Counted from the stretch's first letter, positions 48,760 to 59,582 are shown. The stretch: DNA of 64,000 bases from Paracidovorax anthurii (GCF_003269065.1 NZ_QLTA01000019.1:1-64000), one strand, 5' to 3'. Notes: generated by a model from the letters alone, not told the origin. Program-made: numbers and translations.

Positions 48760-49523
48760 CAATCGTTCTCTGCAAAGTGCCCATCGGCCGCGCGCACGGC
48801 GGCGATGAAGCGTTGGATCTTGCCGGCGTCCTTGATGCCCCGCAGCGGCTTGCCGTCGGGGCCATCGGCTTCCACGCCGGAACTGACGTCAACCGCGAGC
48901 GAGAGGCCGCGCGGCCGCACCTGCAAGATGCCATCGGTCACGTTTGCAGGCGTGAGTCCACCAGACAAAACGAGGTGAGAGCCGACGCTTGGAGGAAGGA
49001 GTGACCAATTGAATGCCTTGCCGCCGCCGCCATAGCCTTCGACATGGGCGTCGAGCAGGATGGCCTGGGCGTGTGAGTATTGGTGGGCGAATTGTACGAG
49101 GTCGAAAGCCGGGGCCTCCGCGCCCAGGGGAATGCGCGCGGCCCGCAGGTAGGGCCGGCGGCCGGCATCGGCCGCCGCCCGGCAGTCCTCGGGGGTCTCG
49201 TCCCCATGGAACTGCACGGTGGCCGTCGGAATGTCGGCGCAGGCGGCCATCACGTTGGCGGTGCTCTCGTTCACGAACAGGAGGACCGGCGTGACGAACG
49301 GGGGCAGGCGGCGCGCCAGCTCGGCCGCGCGCCGGGGCGTGACGGCCCGGGGGCTCTTGGCGTAGAGCACGAAACCCACGGCATCGGCGCCCGCCGCCAC
49401 GGCGGCATCCACGTCCTGCTCGCGGGTCAGCCCGCAGATCTTGATCCGGGTGCGCGTGGCCGCGCCGGCCGGGAGGGCTGCGCTGGAAGGGGAACTGGAG
49501 GCGGAAGGCGGTGGGTGGAGCAT
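48759..49523 (-). CDS. trpF: phosphoribosylanthranilate isomerase
   Basis: Isomerase of tryptophan synthesis, a TIM barrel of 254 residues. The catalytic cysteine is in [10 protein letters not shown] (near residue 30) and the aspartate in [19 protein letters not shown]. The N-terminal 25 residues are Ser/Pro/Ala-rich and may be an over-long start. The first tryptophan gene of the block, 99 bases after truA; no Trp-rich leader peptide was seen in that gap. Confidence 0.95.
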   Translation of the reverse strand: MLHPPPSASSSPSSAALPAGAATRTRIKICGLTREQDVDAAVAAGADAVGFVLYAKSPRAVTPRRAAELARRLPPFVTPVLLFVNESTANVMAACADIPTATVQFHGDETPEDCRAAADAGRRPYLRAARIPLGAEAPAFDLVQFAHQYSHAQAILLDAHVEGYGGGGKAFNWSLLPPSVGSHLVLSGGLTPANVTDGILQVRPRGLSLAVDVSSGVEADGPDGKPLRGIKDAGKIQRFIAAVRAADGHFAEND

Positions 49524-49622
49524 GGCAAGCCGAAAGCGCTGGATGCCCCGGAGGGCGGCGGAACCCGTTCGGGACGGGGCCGTGGGCGGTGAAAGCGTGG
49601 GTTGCGCCGCTGGTTGCCCGCG

Positions 49623-50459
49623 TCAGGGCAGCCAATCATACGCAGCGGTGCGTGCGGGCAGCCCCCAGGCCGGATCGTAGACGGGGCCGAGAAAGTAGAG
49701 CCCGTCGGGGGAAAAGGTGGGGGCGGCGGCATCGCGCGAGCGTGCTTGCAGCACGGAGCGCATCCAGTCCGGGGGGTGCTGGCCCTGGCCCACGGCCACG
49801 AGACAGCCCATGATGTTGCGCACCATGTGGTGCAGGAAGGCATTGCCCTCGAATTCGAAGCGCCAGTAGCAGGCAGGAACGTCGTCGCGCCCTCCCGGGC
49901 GTGGAACGGGCTGCGTATCCAGGGGGCCGCGCCGCGTGATCGCGATGCGGTTCAGCGTTTTCACCGGCGACTTGGCCTGGCAGGCGGAGGCGCGGAACGA
50001 GGTGAAATCGTGCTCGCCGATCAGGTGCGTCGCCGCGGCGCGCATGGCGTCTTCGCCGAGCGCATTGAATACCCATCCCACACGCCCGGCATCCACGCTG
50101 GGCCGCACGGGGGACTGCAGCAGCACGTAGGCGTACCGCCGGGCGGTAGCGCAGGCTCGGGAATGGAAGGATTCCGGCACGGGCCGGGCCCACTGCACCG
50201 CGATGTCCGGCGGCAGGAAGGTGTTGGTGCCCCGCACCCAGGAGAACGGTGCCCGCTCCAGGGGCGTATCGAAGTGCACGACCTGCATCAGGCCGTGCAC
50301 GCCGGCATCGGTGCGGCCCGCGCAGATGGTGGCTACTTCATGGGTGGCGAAGCGGGCCAGGGCCGCTTCGAGGTGGTCTTGCACGGTCTGGCCGCCGGGC
50401 TGGCTCTGCCAGCCGCGGTAGGCCTGGCCGTTGTAGCTGACGCCGAGGGCGACCCTCAT
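49623..50459 (-). CDS. truA: tRNA pseudouridine(38-40) synthase
   Basis: TruA modifies the anticodon stem-loop. 278 residues. The catalytic aspartate lies in CAGRTDAGVHGLMQVVHFD near residue 51; RRYAYVLL and FEFEGNAFLHHMVRNIMG are typical. It follows fimV by 49 bases; the asd-fimV-truA-trpF order is a conserved betaproteobacterial/pseudomonad arrangement. Confidence 0.97.
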   Translation of the reverse strand: MRVALGVSYNGQAYRGWQSQPGGQTVQDHLEAALARFATHEVATICAGRTDAGVHGLMQVVHFDTPLERAPFSWVRGTNTFLPPDIAVQWARPVPESFHSRACATARRYAYVLLQSPVRPSVDAGRVGWVFNALGEDAMRAAATHLIGEHDFTSFRASACQAKSPVKTLNRIAITRRGPLDTQPVPRPGGRDDVPACYWRFEFEGNAFLHHMVRNIMGCLVAVGQGQHPPDWMRSVLQARSRDAAAPTFSPDGLYFLGPVYDPAWGLPARTAAYDWLP

Positions 50460-50508
50460 GGCCGCGCGCCCTTCCGCCCGGCCCGCGCCGGGGCGGACAC
50501 GGCGGGCA

Positions 50509-53256
50509 TCAGCCCAGTTCGGCCAACAGGCGCTGTGCCCGGGCCTTGAGCGGGCCGGAGGATTCGGCGATCACTTCCTCGACCAGGGTGCGGGCGCCTT
50601 CGCTGTCGCCGATGGCGTTGAACTCCTCGGCCAACGCGAGTTTGGTGGCCAGCGGATCGTCCGGCAGGGCCGGCGCGTCGTCGGCGGCAGGGTCCGCCGC
50701 AGGGGCTTCGGCGGCGGGGGCTTCGGATTCCAGGCCCGAGCGCGCGGTGGTGGGCGAGTCCAGGTCGAGCGACAGGCCGCCCAGGTCGAACTCCAGCGGC
50801 GCGGGGGCCGAGGCCGGGCTGGCGTCCGGCGTGAGCGGGGCGCTTGCCGAGTTCATGAGCGACAGATCGGTCGGGAAGTCGAGCTCGGGGGCTGCTGGCT
50901 CGAGGTTGTTGGCCGCCGCCACCGGAGGCGGCGCCATGCTGGCTGGCTCGAAGTGCAGCGGCTCCATGCCGGCCGGGGGCGTGGGTGCCGCAGAGGCGGC
51001 AGCCGTTGCCGCGGCGAACGCGCCGGGGGCGGCCGGAGGCGCCGGGGGGGCCTCGGTCAGCGCATCGTCCGGCAGGTCGAGGTCCAGGTCCAGGTCGAGA
51101 TCGGGCGGCAGGGCCGCTGCCGCCGCTGCGGCCGCCCCGGCACCCGCCACGGCGACTCCGGCTCCGGTCCCGGCCGGGCGGCCGTCGGTGAGCGTGCTCG
51201 CAAAGCCTTCGCTGGGGTAGCTGCGGCTGTCGTCGCTCTCCAGCGTGGGCGGGCGGCCGCCGGGCTGGTAGAACGCATTGTCGGGGTCGATGCCCCGGCC
51301 GATGTCCGCCACGCGGCTCCAGTCGGGGCCCTGGCCGTCGGTGAGGCGGAACACGTCCTGGGCCACGGCTTCGAGGGCCTTGCGGTCCTGGCGCTTGGCA
51401 TAGATTTCGGCCAGCTTCACGTGCACCGCCGTCCGCTCGGGGCTGTGGCGCAGGGCCTCCTTCAGGATCTCCTCGGCCTGCAGGTCGCGGCCATAGGCGA
51501 GGTATACGTCGGCCTCCGCCACGGGGTCCACGTCGCCGCCGGCATCGAGCTGGCTCGGGGAGTACGCCATGGACGACGAGCCGGTGCTCAACTGGCTGCT
51601 GGCGGTGTCCACCCGCTGGCCGCCGCTCGCGCCGAAGAACGAGTCCTGCTGCAGCTTGCTTTCCATGAAGGAGCTGTCGACCGCGCCCCGGTTGCGACGG
51701 CTCTGTACCGTGCGATAGACGCCGTAGCCCAGCAACAGCGCGAGCAATCCGCCGCCTGCCAGGGGGACCATCGGGTTTTCGAGCAGGGAATCGACGAACC
51801 CAGGCTCCTCGGGTGCGGGAGCCGGCGCGGGGGCCGGACGCGGCGGTGCCGCCGGGGCTGGCGCGGCGGATGCCGTGGCCTCGGGCTCGGGCGCCGCAGT
51901 GCTGGCGGCGGGGGCCGGCTCGGAGGCGGCCGGCGCCGAGGGGGCTGCGCTGGATGCGCCAGCCGCCACGGCTGGGGCCGGGGTGGGGGCCGCGGGGGCG
52001 CTGGCCACGGGGGCTGGAACGGAGGCCGGGGTGGCAGCCGCCGGCGCGGCCGGAACGCTGCCCGCAGGGACCGCGACGCGGGCGCCGCCCGCAGCCGACG
52101 CCGCAGGCGCGGGGGTGGGCGCACCCGCCGGTGCGGAGGCCGTCCCCAGCTTGTTCAGGTCGGAGATGTTCTTGGACAGCTCGGCCATGCGGTTCGACGC
52201 ATCGCTGGCCTGCTTGTCGCGGGCCAGTTGCTCCTCGGCGGCACGCTGGCCCTGCACCGATCCCTTGGACAGCGTGAGCTTGTCGGGCGCGGTGGTGGCC
52301 GGCTTGCGGTCTTCGACCTGGGCCTGGACGCGGCCGCTGGCCGAGCGTTCTGCCGTGCCCACGTCTGCGGACGGCGCGGCACCGGCCAGGCGGCGGCGGA
52401 AGTCGTTGAAGTCGCGGCTCTGGGCGGCGATGATCTGGCGGGCCTCGGCGGGCGGCGTGGCGCGGGCCTGGGTCTCGTCCGGGATCTGGAGCACCGCGCC
52501 GGCCTTGAGCCGGTTCACGTTGCCACGCACGAAGGCGTCGGGGTTGGCGCGCATCATCGCCACCAGCATCTGGTCGAGCGACACGCCCGAGGGGCGGTAC
52601 GTGCTGGCCAGCCGGCCGGCGGTGTCGCCAGGGCGTGCCACCACGCTGTCGGCGCTGGCCGGTGCAGATGCAGATGCAGATGCAGGGACAGCGGCGGGGC
52701 GGGGGGTGGGTGCGGGACGGGGTGCGGCCGCCGGCGTTTCAGCCCGCGGCGATGCGGGCGCGGCCGTGGCGGGCCGCGTGGACTGCGGCGCTGCCGACGC
52801 GGTGCTGCCGGCCTGTGCCGCGGCCGTGGGCGAGGGGGCTTCGCGGCGCATGGCCGGCGGGTCCAGCAGCAGCGTGTAGCTGCGCACGATCTGGCCGGAA
52901 CTCCAGCTGGCGTCCAGCACCAGATCGACGAAGGGGTCGTTGACCGGGCGGCTCGTGCTCAGCCGCAGCGCCATCGTGCCGTCGGCACGGCGCTGCAGGC
53001 GCACCTGAAGATCGTTGAGGGTGGGCGAGAACTCCATGCCCTGGGCGCGGTAGGCCTGCGGGGAGGCCGGCGCGGCGCGCAGGGATTCCGCCTCGGCGGC
53101 GGTGATCTGCGGCAGATCGATTTCCGCCCGCAGGGGTTCCCCCAGGGCGGATTGCACCGTGAGGCGACCGAGGGCGAGGGCGCTGGCATCGGGAGCATAG
53201 AAGCTGGCCGAGACGAAGGCCGCGGCGGCCAGGACAGAGAGTTTCCAACGATGCAT
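50509..53256 (-). CDS. fimV: FimV-like pilus assembly / polar hub protein
   Basis: 915-residue envelope protein. Signal peptide about 1-28 (ending DASALA), FimV N-terminal domain (LGRLTVQSALGEPLRAEIDL), a Pro/Ala linker, a LysM-like peptidoglycan-binding segment (VARPGDTAGRLASTYRPSGV through AGAVLQIP), one transmembrane helix (MVPLAGGGLLALLLGYGVYR), a cytosolic acidic region with DLDLDLDLDL, and the conserved C-terminal FimV/TPR motif (LATKLALAEEFNAIGDSEGA). In Pseudomonas FimV supports type IV pili and polarity. ATG 53256 was chosen; ATG 53265 is three codons upstream. A 6-bp tandem repeat lies at 52663-52685. Confidence 0.93.
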   Translation of the reverse strand: MHRWKLSVLAAAAFVSASFYAPDASALALGRLTVQSALGEPLRAEIDLPQITAAEAESLRAAPASPQAYRAQGMEFSPTLNDLQVRLQRRADGTMALRLSTSRPVNDPFVDLVLDASWSSGQIVRSYTLLLDPPAMRREAPSPTAAAQAGSTASAAPQSTRPATAAPASPRAETPAAAPRPAPTPRPAAVPASASASAPASADSVVARPGDTAGRLASTYRPSGVSLDQMLVAMMRANPDAFVRGNVNRLKAGAVLQIPDETQARATPPAEARQIIAAQSRDFNDFRRRLAGAAPSADVGTAERSASGRVQAQVEDRKPATTAPDKLTLSKGSVQGQRAAEEQLARDKQASDASNRMAELSKNISDLNKLGTASAPAGAPTPAPAASAAGGARVAVPAGSVPAAPAAATPASVPAPVASAPAAPTPAPAVAAGASSAAPSAPAASEPAPAASTAAPEPEATASAAPAPAAPPRPAPAPAPAPEEPGFVDSLLENPMVPLAGGGLLALLLGYGVYRTVQSRRNRGAVDSSFMESKLQQDSFFGASGGQRVDTASSQLSTGSSSMAYSPSQLDAGGDVDPVAEADVYLAYGRDLQAEEILKEALRHSPERTAVHVKLAEIYAKRQDRKALEAVAQDVFRLTDGQGPDWSRVADIGRGIDPDNAFYQPGGRPPTLESDDSRSYPSEGFASTLTDGRPAGTGAGVAVAGAGAAAAAAAALPPDLDLDLDLDLPDDALTEAPPAPPAAPGAFAAATAAASAAPTPPAGMEPLHFEPASMAPPPVAAANNLEPAAPELDFPTDLSLMNSASAPLTPDASPASAPAPLEFDLGGLSLDLDSPTTARSGLESEAPAAEAPAADPAADDAPALPDDPLATKLALAEEFNAIGDSEGARTLVEEVIAESSGPLKARAQRLLAELG
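52663..52685. repeat. hexanucleotide tandem repeat in fimV
   Basis: Unit TGCAGA repeated about 3.8 times, in frame, encoding part of a Ser-Ala stretch (SASASA). Length changes in multiples of one unit would keep the frame. Confidence 0.75.
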
Positions 53257-53529
53257 GTGTGCCATCAGCCAGTCAGGTTGAGCCTTCGCGAAAAACGCGG
53301 AAGCAGGCCTGAACCCGGTTCCGCGCCAACGCGTGAAAATATGTAAAAAGCACCATAGCATCAATGGTTTGCAGTGACAAGCCGAGCCGCACGGCGTTCC
53401 AGAGAGCCTCTGGAGATGCTCAAAAACAGAGGGTTTTCGATGTTGCCGGGCGACAACGAGTCGTAACAAACCGTGCCAGAGGCGGCCGTGGCGGGCGGGT
53501 CGCGGACCCGCCTCCGCCGCGGCGGTCCG

Positions 53530-54660
53530 TCAGGCGTCCAGCAGGATGCGCAGCATGCGGCGCAGCGGCTCCGCGGCACCCCACAGCAGCTGGTCCCCGA
53601 TGGTGAACGCGCCGATGTATTCCGGTCCCATGGCGAGCTGGCGGATGCGGCCCACGGGAATGTGCATGGTGCCGGTCACGGCCACGGGCGTGAGGTCGCG
53701 CAGCGTGGCCTCGCGCGTGTTGGGCACCACCTTCACCCAGTCGTTGTCGGCGGCGATCATGGCCTCGAGGTCGGCCACGGGCACGTGCTTCTTCAGCTTG
53801 AAGGTCAGTGCCTGGCTGTGGCAGCGCATCGCGCCCACGCGCACGCAGAAGCCGTCCACCGGCACGGGCTGCGTGCCGAAGCCTTCGCCCTGGCCCATGA
53901 TCTTGTTGGTTTCGGCCATGCCCTTCCACTCTTCCTTGGACATGCCGTTGCCCAGGTCCTTGTCGATCCAGGGGATCAGGCTGCCGCCCAGGGGCACGCC
54001 GAAGTTGGCGGTCTCGGCCTCGGAGAGGCTGCGCTGCTTGGCGATGACCTTGCGGTCGATCTCCAGGATGGCGCTCTTGGGATCGTCGAGCAGCGCGCGC
54101 ACCTCGGCGTTGAGCGTGCCGTACTGAGTGAGCAGCTCGCGCATGTGCTGCGCGCCGCCGCCGCTGGCGGCCTGGTAGGTCTGCGTGCTCATCCATTCGA
54201 CGAGGCCGGCCTTGTACAGCGCGCCCACGCCCATCAGCATGCAGCTCACGGTGCAGTTGCCGCCGACCCAGTTGTTGCCGCCGCTGGCCAGGGCGTTCTT
54301 GATGACGGGCATGTTCACCGGATCGAGCACGATCACGGCGTCGTCCTTCATGCGCAGGGTGGACGCGGCGTCGATCCAGTGGCCCTTCCAGCCGGCTTCG
54401 CGCAGCTTGGGGAAGACTTCGGTGGTGTAGTCGCCGCCTTGCGCGGTGATGATGATGTCGCAGCGCTTGAGGGCGTTGATGTCGAACGCGTCCTGCAGCG
54501 TGGTTTCGTTGCGTGCCTGGGCGGGCGCCTTGCCACCGGCGTTCGACGTGGAGAAGAACAGCGGTTCGATGAGGCCGAAATCGCCTTCGGCCTGCATGCG
54601 TTCCATCAACACCGAGCCGACCATGCCGCGCCAGCCCACCAACCCTACCAACTTGCTCAT
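53530..54660 (-). CDS. asd: aspartate-semialdehyde dehydrogenase
   Basis: Makes aspartate semialdehyde, the branch point to lysine, diaminopimelate, threonine, methionine and isoleucine. 376 residues: NADP motif [19 protein letters not shown] at the start, the catalytic cysteine C136 in [14 protein letters not shown], and the histidine in [10 protein letters not shown]. Directly upstream lies a Thr-rich leader ORF with terminator-like hairpin, which suggests attenuation control. Downstream is fimV. Confidence 0.97.
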   Translation of the reverse strand: MSKLVGLVGWRGMVGSVLMERMQAEGDFGLIEPLFFSTSNAGGKAPAQARNETTLQDAFDINALKRCDIIITAQGGDYTTEVFPKLREAGWKGHWIDAASTLRMKDDAVIVLDPVNMPVIKNALASGGNNWVGGNCTVSCMLMGVGALYKAGLVEWMSTQTYQAASGGGAQHMRELLTQYGTLNAEVRALLDDPKSAILEIDRKVIAKQRSLSEAETANFGVPLGGSLIPWIDKDLGNGMSKEEWKGMAETNKIMGQGEGFGTQPVPVDGFCVRVGAMRCHSQALTFKLKKHVPVADLEAMIAADNDWVKVVPNTREATLRDLTPVAVTGTMHIPVGRIRQLAMGPEYIGAFTIGDQLLWGAAEPLRRMLRILLDA

Positions 54661-54680
54661 TTCAACGCCCTTTCGGTTTA

Positions 54681-54705
54681 AGAAAACAGTGCCCGACCGG
54701 GACTG
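54681..54705 (-). terminator. candidate attenuator hairpin before asd
   Basis: On the minus strand CAGTCCC (54705-54699) and GGG(c)ACTG (54694-54687) pair around GGTC, with one bulged C, followed by TTTTCT. It lies 20 bases before the asd ATG and after the leader ORF, the position of an attenuator. Confidence 0.6.
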
Positions 54706-54708
54706 CTC

Positions 54709-54729
54709 GCCTGGCTCGTCTGGGCCAGG
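54709..54729 (-). promoter_or_regulatory. pre-terminator hairpin of the asd leader
   Basis: CCTGGC (54729-54724) pairs with GCCAGG (54715-54710) around an 8-base loop. The CCAGGC segment could instead pair with an earlier GCCTGG near 54742-54748, and GGGCTG at the leader stop codon could pair with the terminator left arm. These are mutually exclusive options, as expected of an attenuator. Confidence 0.5.
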
Positions 54730-54755
54730 AAGGGCGCACGACGAACCAGGCTGGG

Positions 54756-54860
54756 TCAGCCCTTAATGGTGGTCGTGGTTTTGGTGATCGTTGCGCGCTC
54801 GGCCACACCGGCCAGGGCGGCGGGTGCATTGTTCAGGGCGAACGGGCGGGCGGCAAACAT
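54756..54860 (-). CDS. candidate Thr/Ile/Lys-rich leader peptide of asd
   Basis: A 34-residue frame ending in [14 protein letters not shown]: of the last 11 residues before the TGA six are Thr, two Ile and two Lys. This recalls the thr-operon leader peptide of E. coli (Thr/Ile-rich). All three residues are end products that depend on Asd. The start ATG (54858-54860) lies about 8 bases after a TACAAT box (54868-54873), so it may be translated from a leaderless message. An upstream in-frame ATG (54869) lies inside that box. Alternative: a chance frame. Confidence 0.5.
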   Translation of the reverse strand: MFAARPFALNNAPAALAGVAERATITKTTTTIKG

Positions 54861-54867
54861 GGCGGGC

Positions 54868-54873
54868 ATTGTA
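54868..54873 (-). promoter_or_regulatory. candidate -10 box for the asd leader
   Basis: TACAAT on the minus strand. No good -35 element was found. The predicted start of transcription (about 54861) falls at the ATG of the leader peptide. Confidence 0.4.
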
Positions 54874-55015
54874 GCGGATAGCCTTGCGCGGCCCCGTACG
54901 TGGATCCACGCATCGCGTGCCGCCGGGTGGGACGCGGCGCTTGCCGGCCGGGCCCGCACCCGGAAGGGAAAGCGGCCCGTGGGCCGCCGTGCCGGCACAC
55001 GGGCGCAGGGCGAGG

Positions 55016-56089
<1,074 letters not shown>

Positions 56090-56095
56090 ACTTGC

Positions 56096-56140
56096 TTCTC
56101 TTTTGATAGCGGACTATTGAGTGAATACGGCGACCTGGAG
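56096..56140. repeat. dispersed AT-rich repeat, copy 6
   Basis: 'ttttgatagcggactattga' followed by 'gtgaatacggcgacctggag', same orientation and core as copy 1. It begins 7 bases upstream of the leuB ATG and so occupies its ribosome-binding region. Confidence 0.75.
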
Positions 56141-56196
56141 CCCCCCGGGCTTGAAATCCGGCTCCGGGGCGCACCGGAGCGCCCCGGGAGGGGGCC

Positions 56197-56847
56197 TCAG
56201 GCCGGCATGGTGTGCGCCAGCCAGGGCTTTTTGGCCAGGCGCTCGGCCTCGTAGGCGCGGATCTTGTCGGACTGGCGCAGGGTGAGGCCGATGTCGTCGA
56301 AGCCGTTGAGCAGGCAGTACTTGCGGAAGGGCAGCACGTCGAAGGCGATCTCCTCGCCCTGCGGGCGCACGATCGCCTGCCGCTCCAGGTCGATGGTGAG
56401 CTGGTAGCCGGGGAAGGCGGCCACTTCGTCGAAGAGCTGCGCCACGGTGGCCTCGGGCAGCACGATGGGCAGCAGGCCGTTCTTGAAGCAGTTGTTGAAG
56501 AAGATGTCGGCGAAGCTCGGCGCGATGACGGCGCGGAAGCCGTACTGGTCGAGCGCCCAGGGCGCGTGCTCGCGGCTCGATCCGCAGCCGAAATTCCTGC
56601 GCGCCAGTAGGATCGAAGCGCCCGCGTAGCGCGGCTGGTTCAGCACGAAATCGGGGTTGGGCTTGCGGCTGGCCGGGTCCTGGCCGGGCTCGCCGTGGTC
56701 CAGGTAGCGCCATTCGTCGAACAGGTTCACGCCGAAGCCGGTCTTCTTGATCGACTTGAGGAACTGCTTGGGGATGATGGCGTCGGTATCGACGTTCTCG
56801 CGGTCCATGGGGGCCACGAGGCCCTGGTGCACGGTGAATTTCTGCAT
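56197..56847 (-). CDS. leuD: 3-isopropylmalate dehydratase small subunit
   Basis: Small subunit of isopropylmalate isomerase, 216 residues. [16 protein letters not shown] near the start and [20 protein letters not shown] are the LeuD signatures. It pairs with LeuC; the two are separated by the entericidin gene. Confidence 0.97.
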   Translation of the reverse strand: MQKFTVHQGLVAPMDRENVDTDAIIPKQFLKSIKKTGFGVNLFDEWRYLDHGEPGQDPASRKPNPDFVLNQPRYAGASILLARRNFGCGSSREHAPWALDQYGFRAVIAPSFADIFFNNCFKNGLLPIVLPEATVAQLFDEVAAFPGYQLTIDLERQAIVRPQGEEIAFDVLPFRKYCLLNGFDDIGLTLRQSDKIRAYEAERLAKKPWLAHTMPA

Positions 56848-56872
56848 GGTGGTGTTCCGGGTGTCCTGGGCT

Positions 56873-56998
56873 TTACTTGGCGGCGCGCTCGATGGCGCTG
56901 CCCGCGCGCTGCACGTCCTGGCCCATGCCCTTGACGGTGTTGCAGCCCGCCAGCAGGCAGGCCAGCGCGACGGCGATGAACGATGCGGTCGTTTTCAT
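56873..56998 (-). CDS. entericidin A/B family lipoprotein
   Basis: A 41-residue small lipoprotein: a signal segment [19 protein letters not shown] with lipobox LAGC (cysteine 19), then [20 protein letters not shown]. This is the entericidin (EcnA/B) pattern. In E. coli the pair acts as a stationary-phase antidote/toxin; a role here is not established. It lies in the leuC-leuD gap on the same strand, 39 bases after leuC and 25 before leuD, so it is transcribed with leucine genes. Confidence 0.88.
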   Translation of the reverse strand: MKTTASFIAVALACLLAGCNTVKGMGQDVQRAGSAIERAAK

Positions 56999-57037
56999 GG
57001 CGATGCTTCCTTCGTGTTCTTTCCGTGGCGGTGCGGA

Positions 57038-58459
57038 TCAGGCGAACTGGCGCACGTCCACGAAATGCCCGTGCACGGCGGCGGCGGCGGCCATGGCGGG
57101 GCTCACGAGGTGGGTGCGCCCGCCCGCGCCCTGGCGGCCTTCGAAATTGCGGTTGCTGGTGGAGGCGCAGCGCTCGCCAGGCTCCAGGCGGTCGGCGTTC
57201 ATCGCGAGGCACATCGAGCAGCCCGGCTCGCGCCATTCGAAGCCCGCGGCCTTGAAGATCTCGTGCAGGCCCTCGCGCTCGGCCTGCTCCTTCACGAGGC
57301 CCGAGCCCGGCACGACCATCGCCACCTTGACGTTGCGCGCGACCTTCTGGCCGAGCTTCTTCACGATGGCGGCAGCCTCGCGCATGTCCTCGATGCGGCT
57401 GTTGGTGCAGCTGCCGATGAAGATCTTGTCCACGAAGATGTCGGCCAGCGGCTTGCCGGGCTCCAGGTTCATGTAGGTCAGGGCGCGCTCGATGGCGCCG
57501 CGCTTGTTGGGGTCTTTCTCCTTGTCGGGGTCGGGCACGCGGCCGTCGATGCCCAGCACCATCTCGGGCGAGGTGCCCCAGGTCACCTGCGGCACGATGG
57601 CCGCGGCGTCGAGATCCACCACCGTGTCGAACTTCGCATCCGGATCGGAATGCAGCGTCTTCCAGTAGGCGGCGGCTTGGTCCCACTCCACGCCCGTGGG
57701 CGACAGGGGGCGGTTCTTCACGTAGTCGATGGTCTTCTCGTCCACCGCCACGAGGCCCGCGCGCGCGCCGGCCTCGATGGCCATGTTGCACACGGTCATG
57801 CGGCCTTCCATGCTGAGCGCGCGGATGGCGGAGCCCGCGAACTCGATGGTGTAGCCCGTGCCGCCGGCGGTGCCGATCTTCCCGATGATGGCCAGCACGA
57901 TGTCCTTGGCCGTCACGCCCCGCGCCACCGGGCCTTCCACCCGGATGAGCATGTTCTTCGCCTTCTTGGCCAGCAGCGTCTGCGTGGCCATCACGTGCTC
58001 GACCTCGCTGGTGCCGATGCCGTGCGCCAGCGCGCCGAAGGCGCCGTGGGTGGAGGTGTGGCTGTCGCCGCAGACCACCGTCATGCCCGGCAGCGTGGCG
58101 CCGTTCTCGGGGCCGATCACGTGCACGATGCCCTGGCGGCGGCTCATGAACGGGAAGAACGCGGCGGCGCCCACCTCGGCGATGTTCTTGTCGAGCGTGG
58201 TGATCTGCTCCTTGCTGATCGGGTCGGCGATGCCGTCGTAGCCGAGTTCCCAGCCGGTGGTGGGCGTGTTGTGGTCGGCGGTGGCCACGATGGAGCTCAC
58301 GCGCCAGACCTTGCGGCCCGCCTGCCGCAGGCCCTCGAAGGCCTGCGGGCTGGTCACCTCGTGGACGAGGTGGCGGTCGATGTAGAGGATCGAGGTGCCG
58401 TCTTCCTCGGTGTGGACGACGTGTTCGTCCCAGATCTTGTCGTAGAGGGTGCGTCCCAT
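57038..58459 (-). CDS. leuC: 3-isopropylmalate dehydratase large subunit
   Basis: 4Fe-4S isomerase of leucine synthesis, 473 residues. The cluster cysteines are visible in [13 protein letters not shown] and [11 protein letters not shown], and the substrate segment [15 protein letters not shown] is conserved. ATG 58459 ([15 protein letters not shown]) was chosen; the frame stays open upstream into the regulator gene. A TACAAT box (58499-58504, minus strand) lies 40 bases upstream. Confidence 0.97.
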   Translation of the reverse strand: MGRTLYDKIWDEHVVHTEEDGTSILYIDRHLVHEVTSPQAFEGLRQAGRKVWRVSSIVATADHNTPTTGWELGYDGIADPISKEQITTLDKNIAEVGAAAFFPFMSRRQGIVHVIGPENGATLPGMTVVCGDSHTSTHGAFGALAHGIGTSEVEHVMATQTLLAKKAKNMLIRVEGPVARGVTAKDIVLAIIGKIGTAGGTGYTIEFAGSAIRALSMEGRMTVCNMAIEAGARAGLVAVDEKTIDYVKNRPLSPTGVEWDQAAAYWKTLHSDPDAKFDTVVDLDAAAIVPQVTWGTSPEMVLGIDGRVPDPDKEKDPNKRGAIERALTYMNLEPGKPLADIFVDKIFIGSCTNSRIEDMREAAAIVKKLGQKVARNVKVAMVVPGSGLVKEQAEREGLHEIFKAAGFEWREPGCSMCLAMNADRLEPGERCASTSNRNFEGRQGAGGRTHLVSPAMAAAAAVHGHFVDVRQFA

Positions 58460-58482
58460 GGTGTGCTTTCTCGTGGGCTGGT

Positions 58483-59469
58483 TCAGGTGGGGTGGTGGAT
58501 TGTAGGAAGGCCGGATGGCGGGGCTGTAACCGTGCCCTGCGCGCCGCCGGCGGCCTGGCGCGCGAGGTGGCCGGCCAGCAGGCGCGCGGCGGCGGGCAGG
58601 GCATCGAAGTCGCGCGCCACGAGGCGCAACGAGCGCTCCGCCCAGGGTTCGTCGAGCGCCACGGCCTGCAGCCGCCCCACGCCGCGCATGAGCGCGAACG
58701 CCCGGTCGGGCAGCAGGCCGATGCCCAGGCCGTTGTCGATCATGCGGCACATGGCGTCGAGCCCGGTGACCTGGATGCGCTGGCGCAGCGGCCGGCCGGC
58801 CCGCGCGGCGGCGCGCCGCATCGCCAGGCTGATGCTGCTGTGGGCCTGCAGGCCGACGATGTCCCGGTCCAGCACGTCCTCGAAGCGGACGGCGGGCCGC
58901 CCGGCCAGCGCATGCCCTTCGGGCACGACCAGCACCAGCCGGTCGCCGCGGTAGGGGCGGCTCTGCAGCTCCTGCGGCTCCGCGCCGTCGCTGGTGTGGC
59001 ACAGGCCCAGATCGGCGGCGCCCTCGCGCACGGCGTGGAGCACGTCGGGGCTCAGGTGCTCCTGCAGGTCGATCTTGATCCGGTCGTGCTCGCGCGTGAA
59101 CGCTCCGAGGTCCTCGGGGAGGAACTGCACGATGGCGGAGATGTTGGCGTGCATGCGCACGTGGCCGCGCACGCCGTCGGTGTATTCGCCCAGCTCGCCC
59201 TGCATGCGCTCCAGCCCGAAGAGCACGGTGCGCGCATGGTGCAGCAGGCTCTCGCCCGCCGGGGTGAGGGAGACGCCCCGGCTGTGGCGTTGGAGCAGGG
59301 CGGTGCCGACGGCGGACTCCAGGTCCGAGAGGCGCTTGCTCACGGCCGATGCCGCGATGAACTCCCGCTCCGCCGCGCGGCCGATGCTGCCCAGTTCGCA
59401 GACGGCGACGAACAGTTGCAGCGAGGTCAGGTCGATACGGCGCGCGAAACTGCGCTCGGAGTTCTTCAT
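58483..59469 (-). CDS. LysR-type transcriptional regulator
   Basis: 328 residues. N-terminal winged helix-turn-helix ([20 protein letters not shown], then [20 protein letters not shown]) and a two-lobe effector domain. It lies 23 bases upstream of leuC on the same strand, so it may control leucine genes or be transcribed with them; the effector is unknown. A perfect TTCTC/GAGAA palindrome sits 13 bases upstream of its start codon. Confidence 0.93.
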   Translation of the reverse strand: MKNSERSFARRIDLTSLQLFVAVCELGSIGRAAEREFIAASAVSKRLSDLESAVGTALLQRHSRGVSLTPAGESLLHHARTVLFGLERMQGELGEYTDGVRGHVRMHANISAIVQFLPEDLGAFTREHDRIKIDLQEHLSPDVLHAVREGAADLGLCHTSDGAEPQELQSRPYRGDRLVLVVPEGHALAGRPAVRFEDVLDRDIVGLQAHSSISLAMRRAAARAGRPLRQRIQVTGLDAMCRMIDNGLGIGLLPDRAFALMRGVGRLQAVALDEPWAERSLRLVARDFDALPAAARLLAGHLARQAAGGAQGTVTAPPSGLPTIHHPT

Positions 59470-59481
59470 GGCGGGGTGTGC

Positions 59482-59496
59482 TTCTCGATTGGAGAA
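59482..59496 (-). promoter_or_regulatory. candidate LysR-type operator
   Basis: TTCTCgattgGAGAA is a perfect palindrome containing T-N11-A, the LysR-box form. It lies immediately upstream of the regulator's ATG, where autoregulation would act. Confidence 0.5.
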
Positions 59497-59582
59497 GGGA
59501 TGCCCCTATTTTCCTGTAGAAGAACCTCGCCAGCCATCGTGAGATGCGATGTCGCGCATCGCGATGGCGCATCCCTGGGCGC

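Noticed and set aside
49524-49622. Trp-leader attenuator before trpF
   Set aside because: No short frame with consecutive Trp codons and no terminator hairpin with a T-tract was seen in the gap.
50458-53346. 962-codon open frame on the plus strand opposite fimV
   Set aside because: Antisense to the Pro/Ala-rich fimV; Gly/Arg-rich without recognisable domains.
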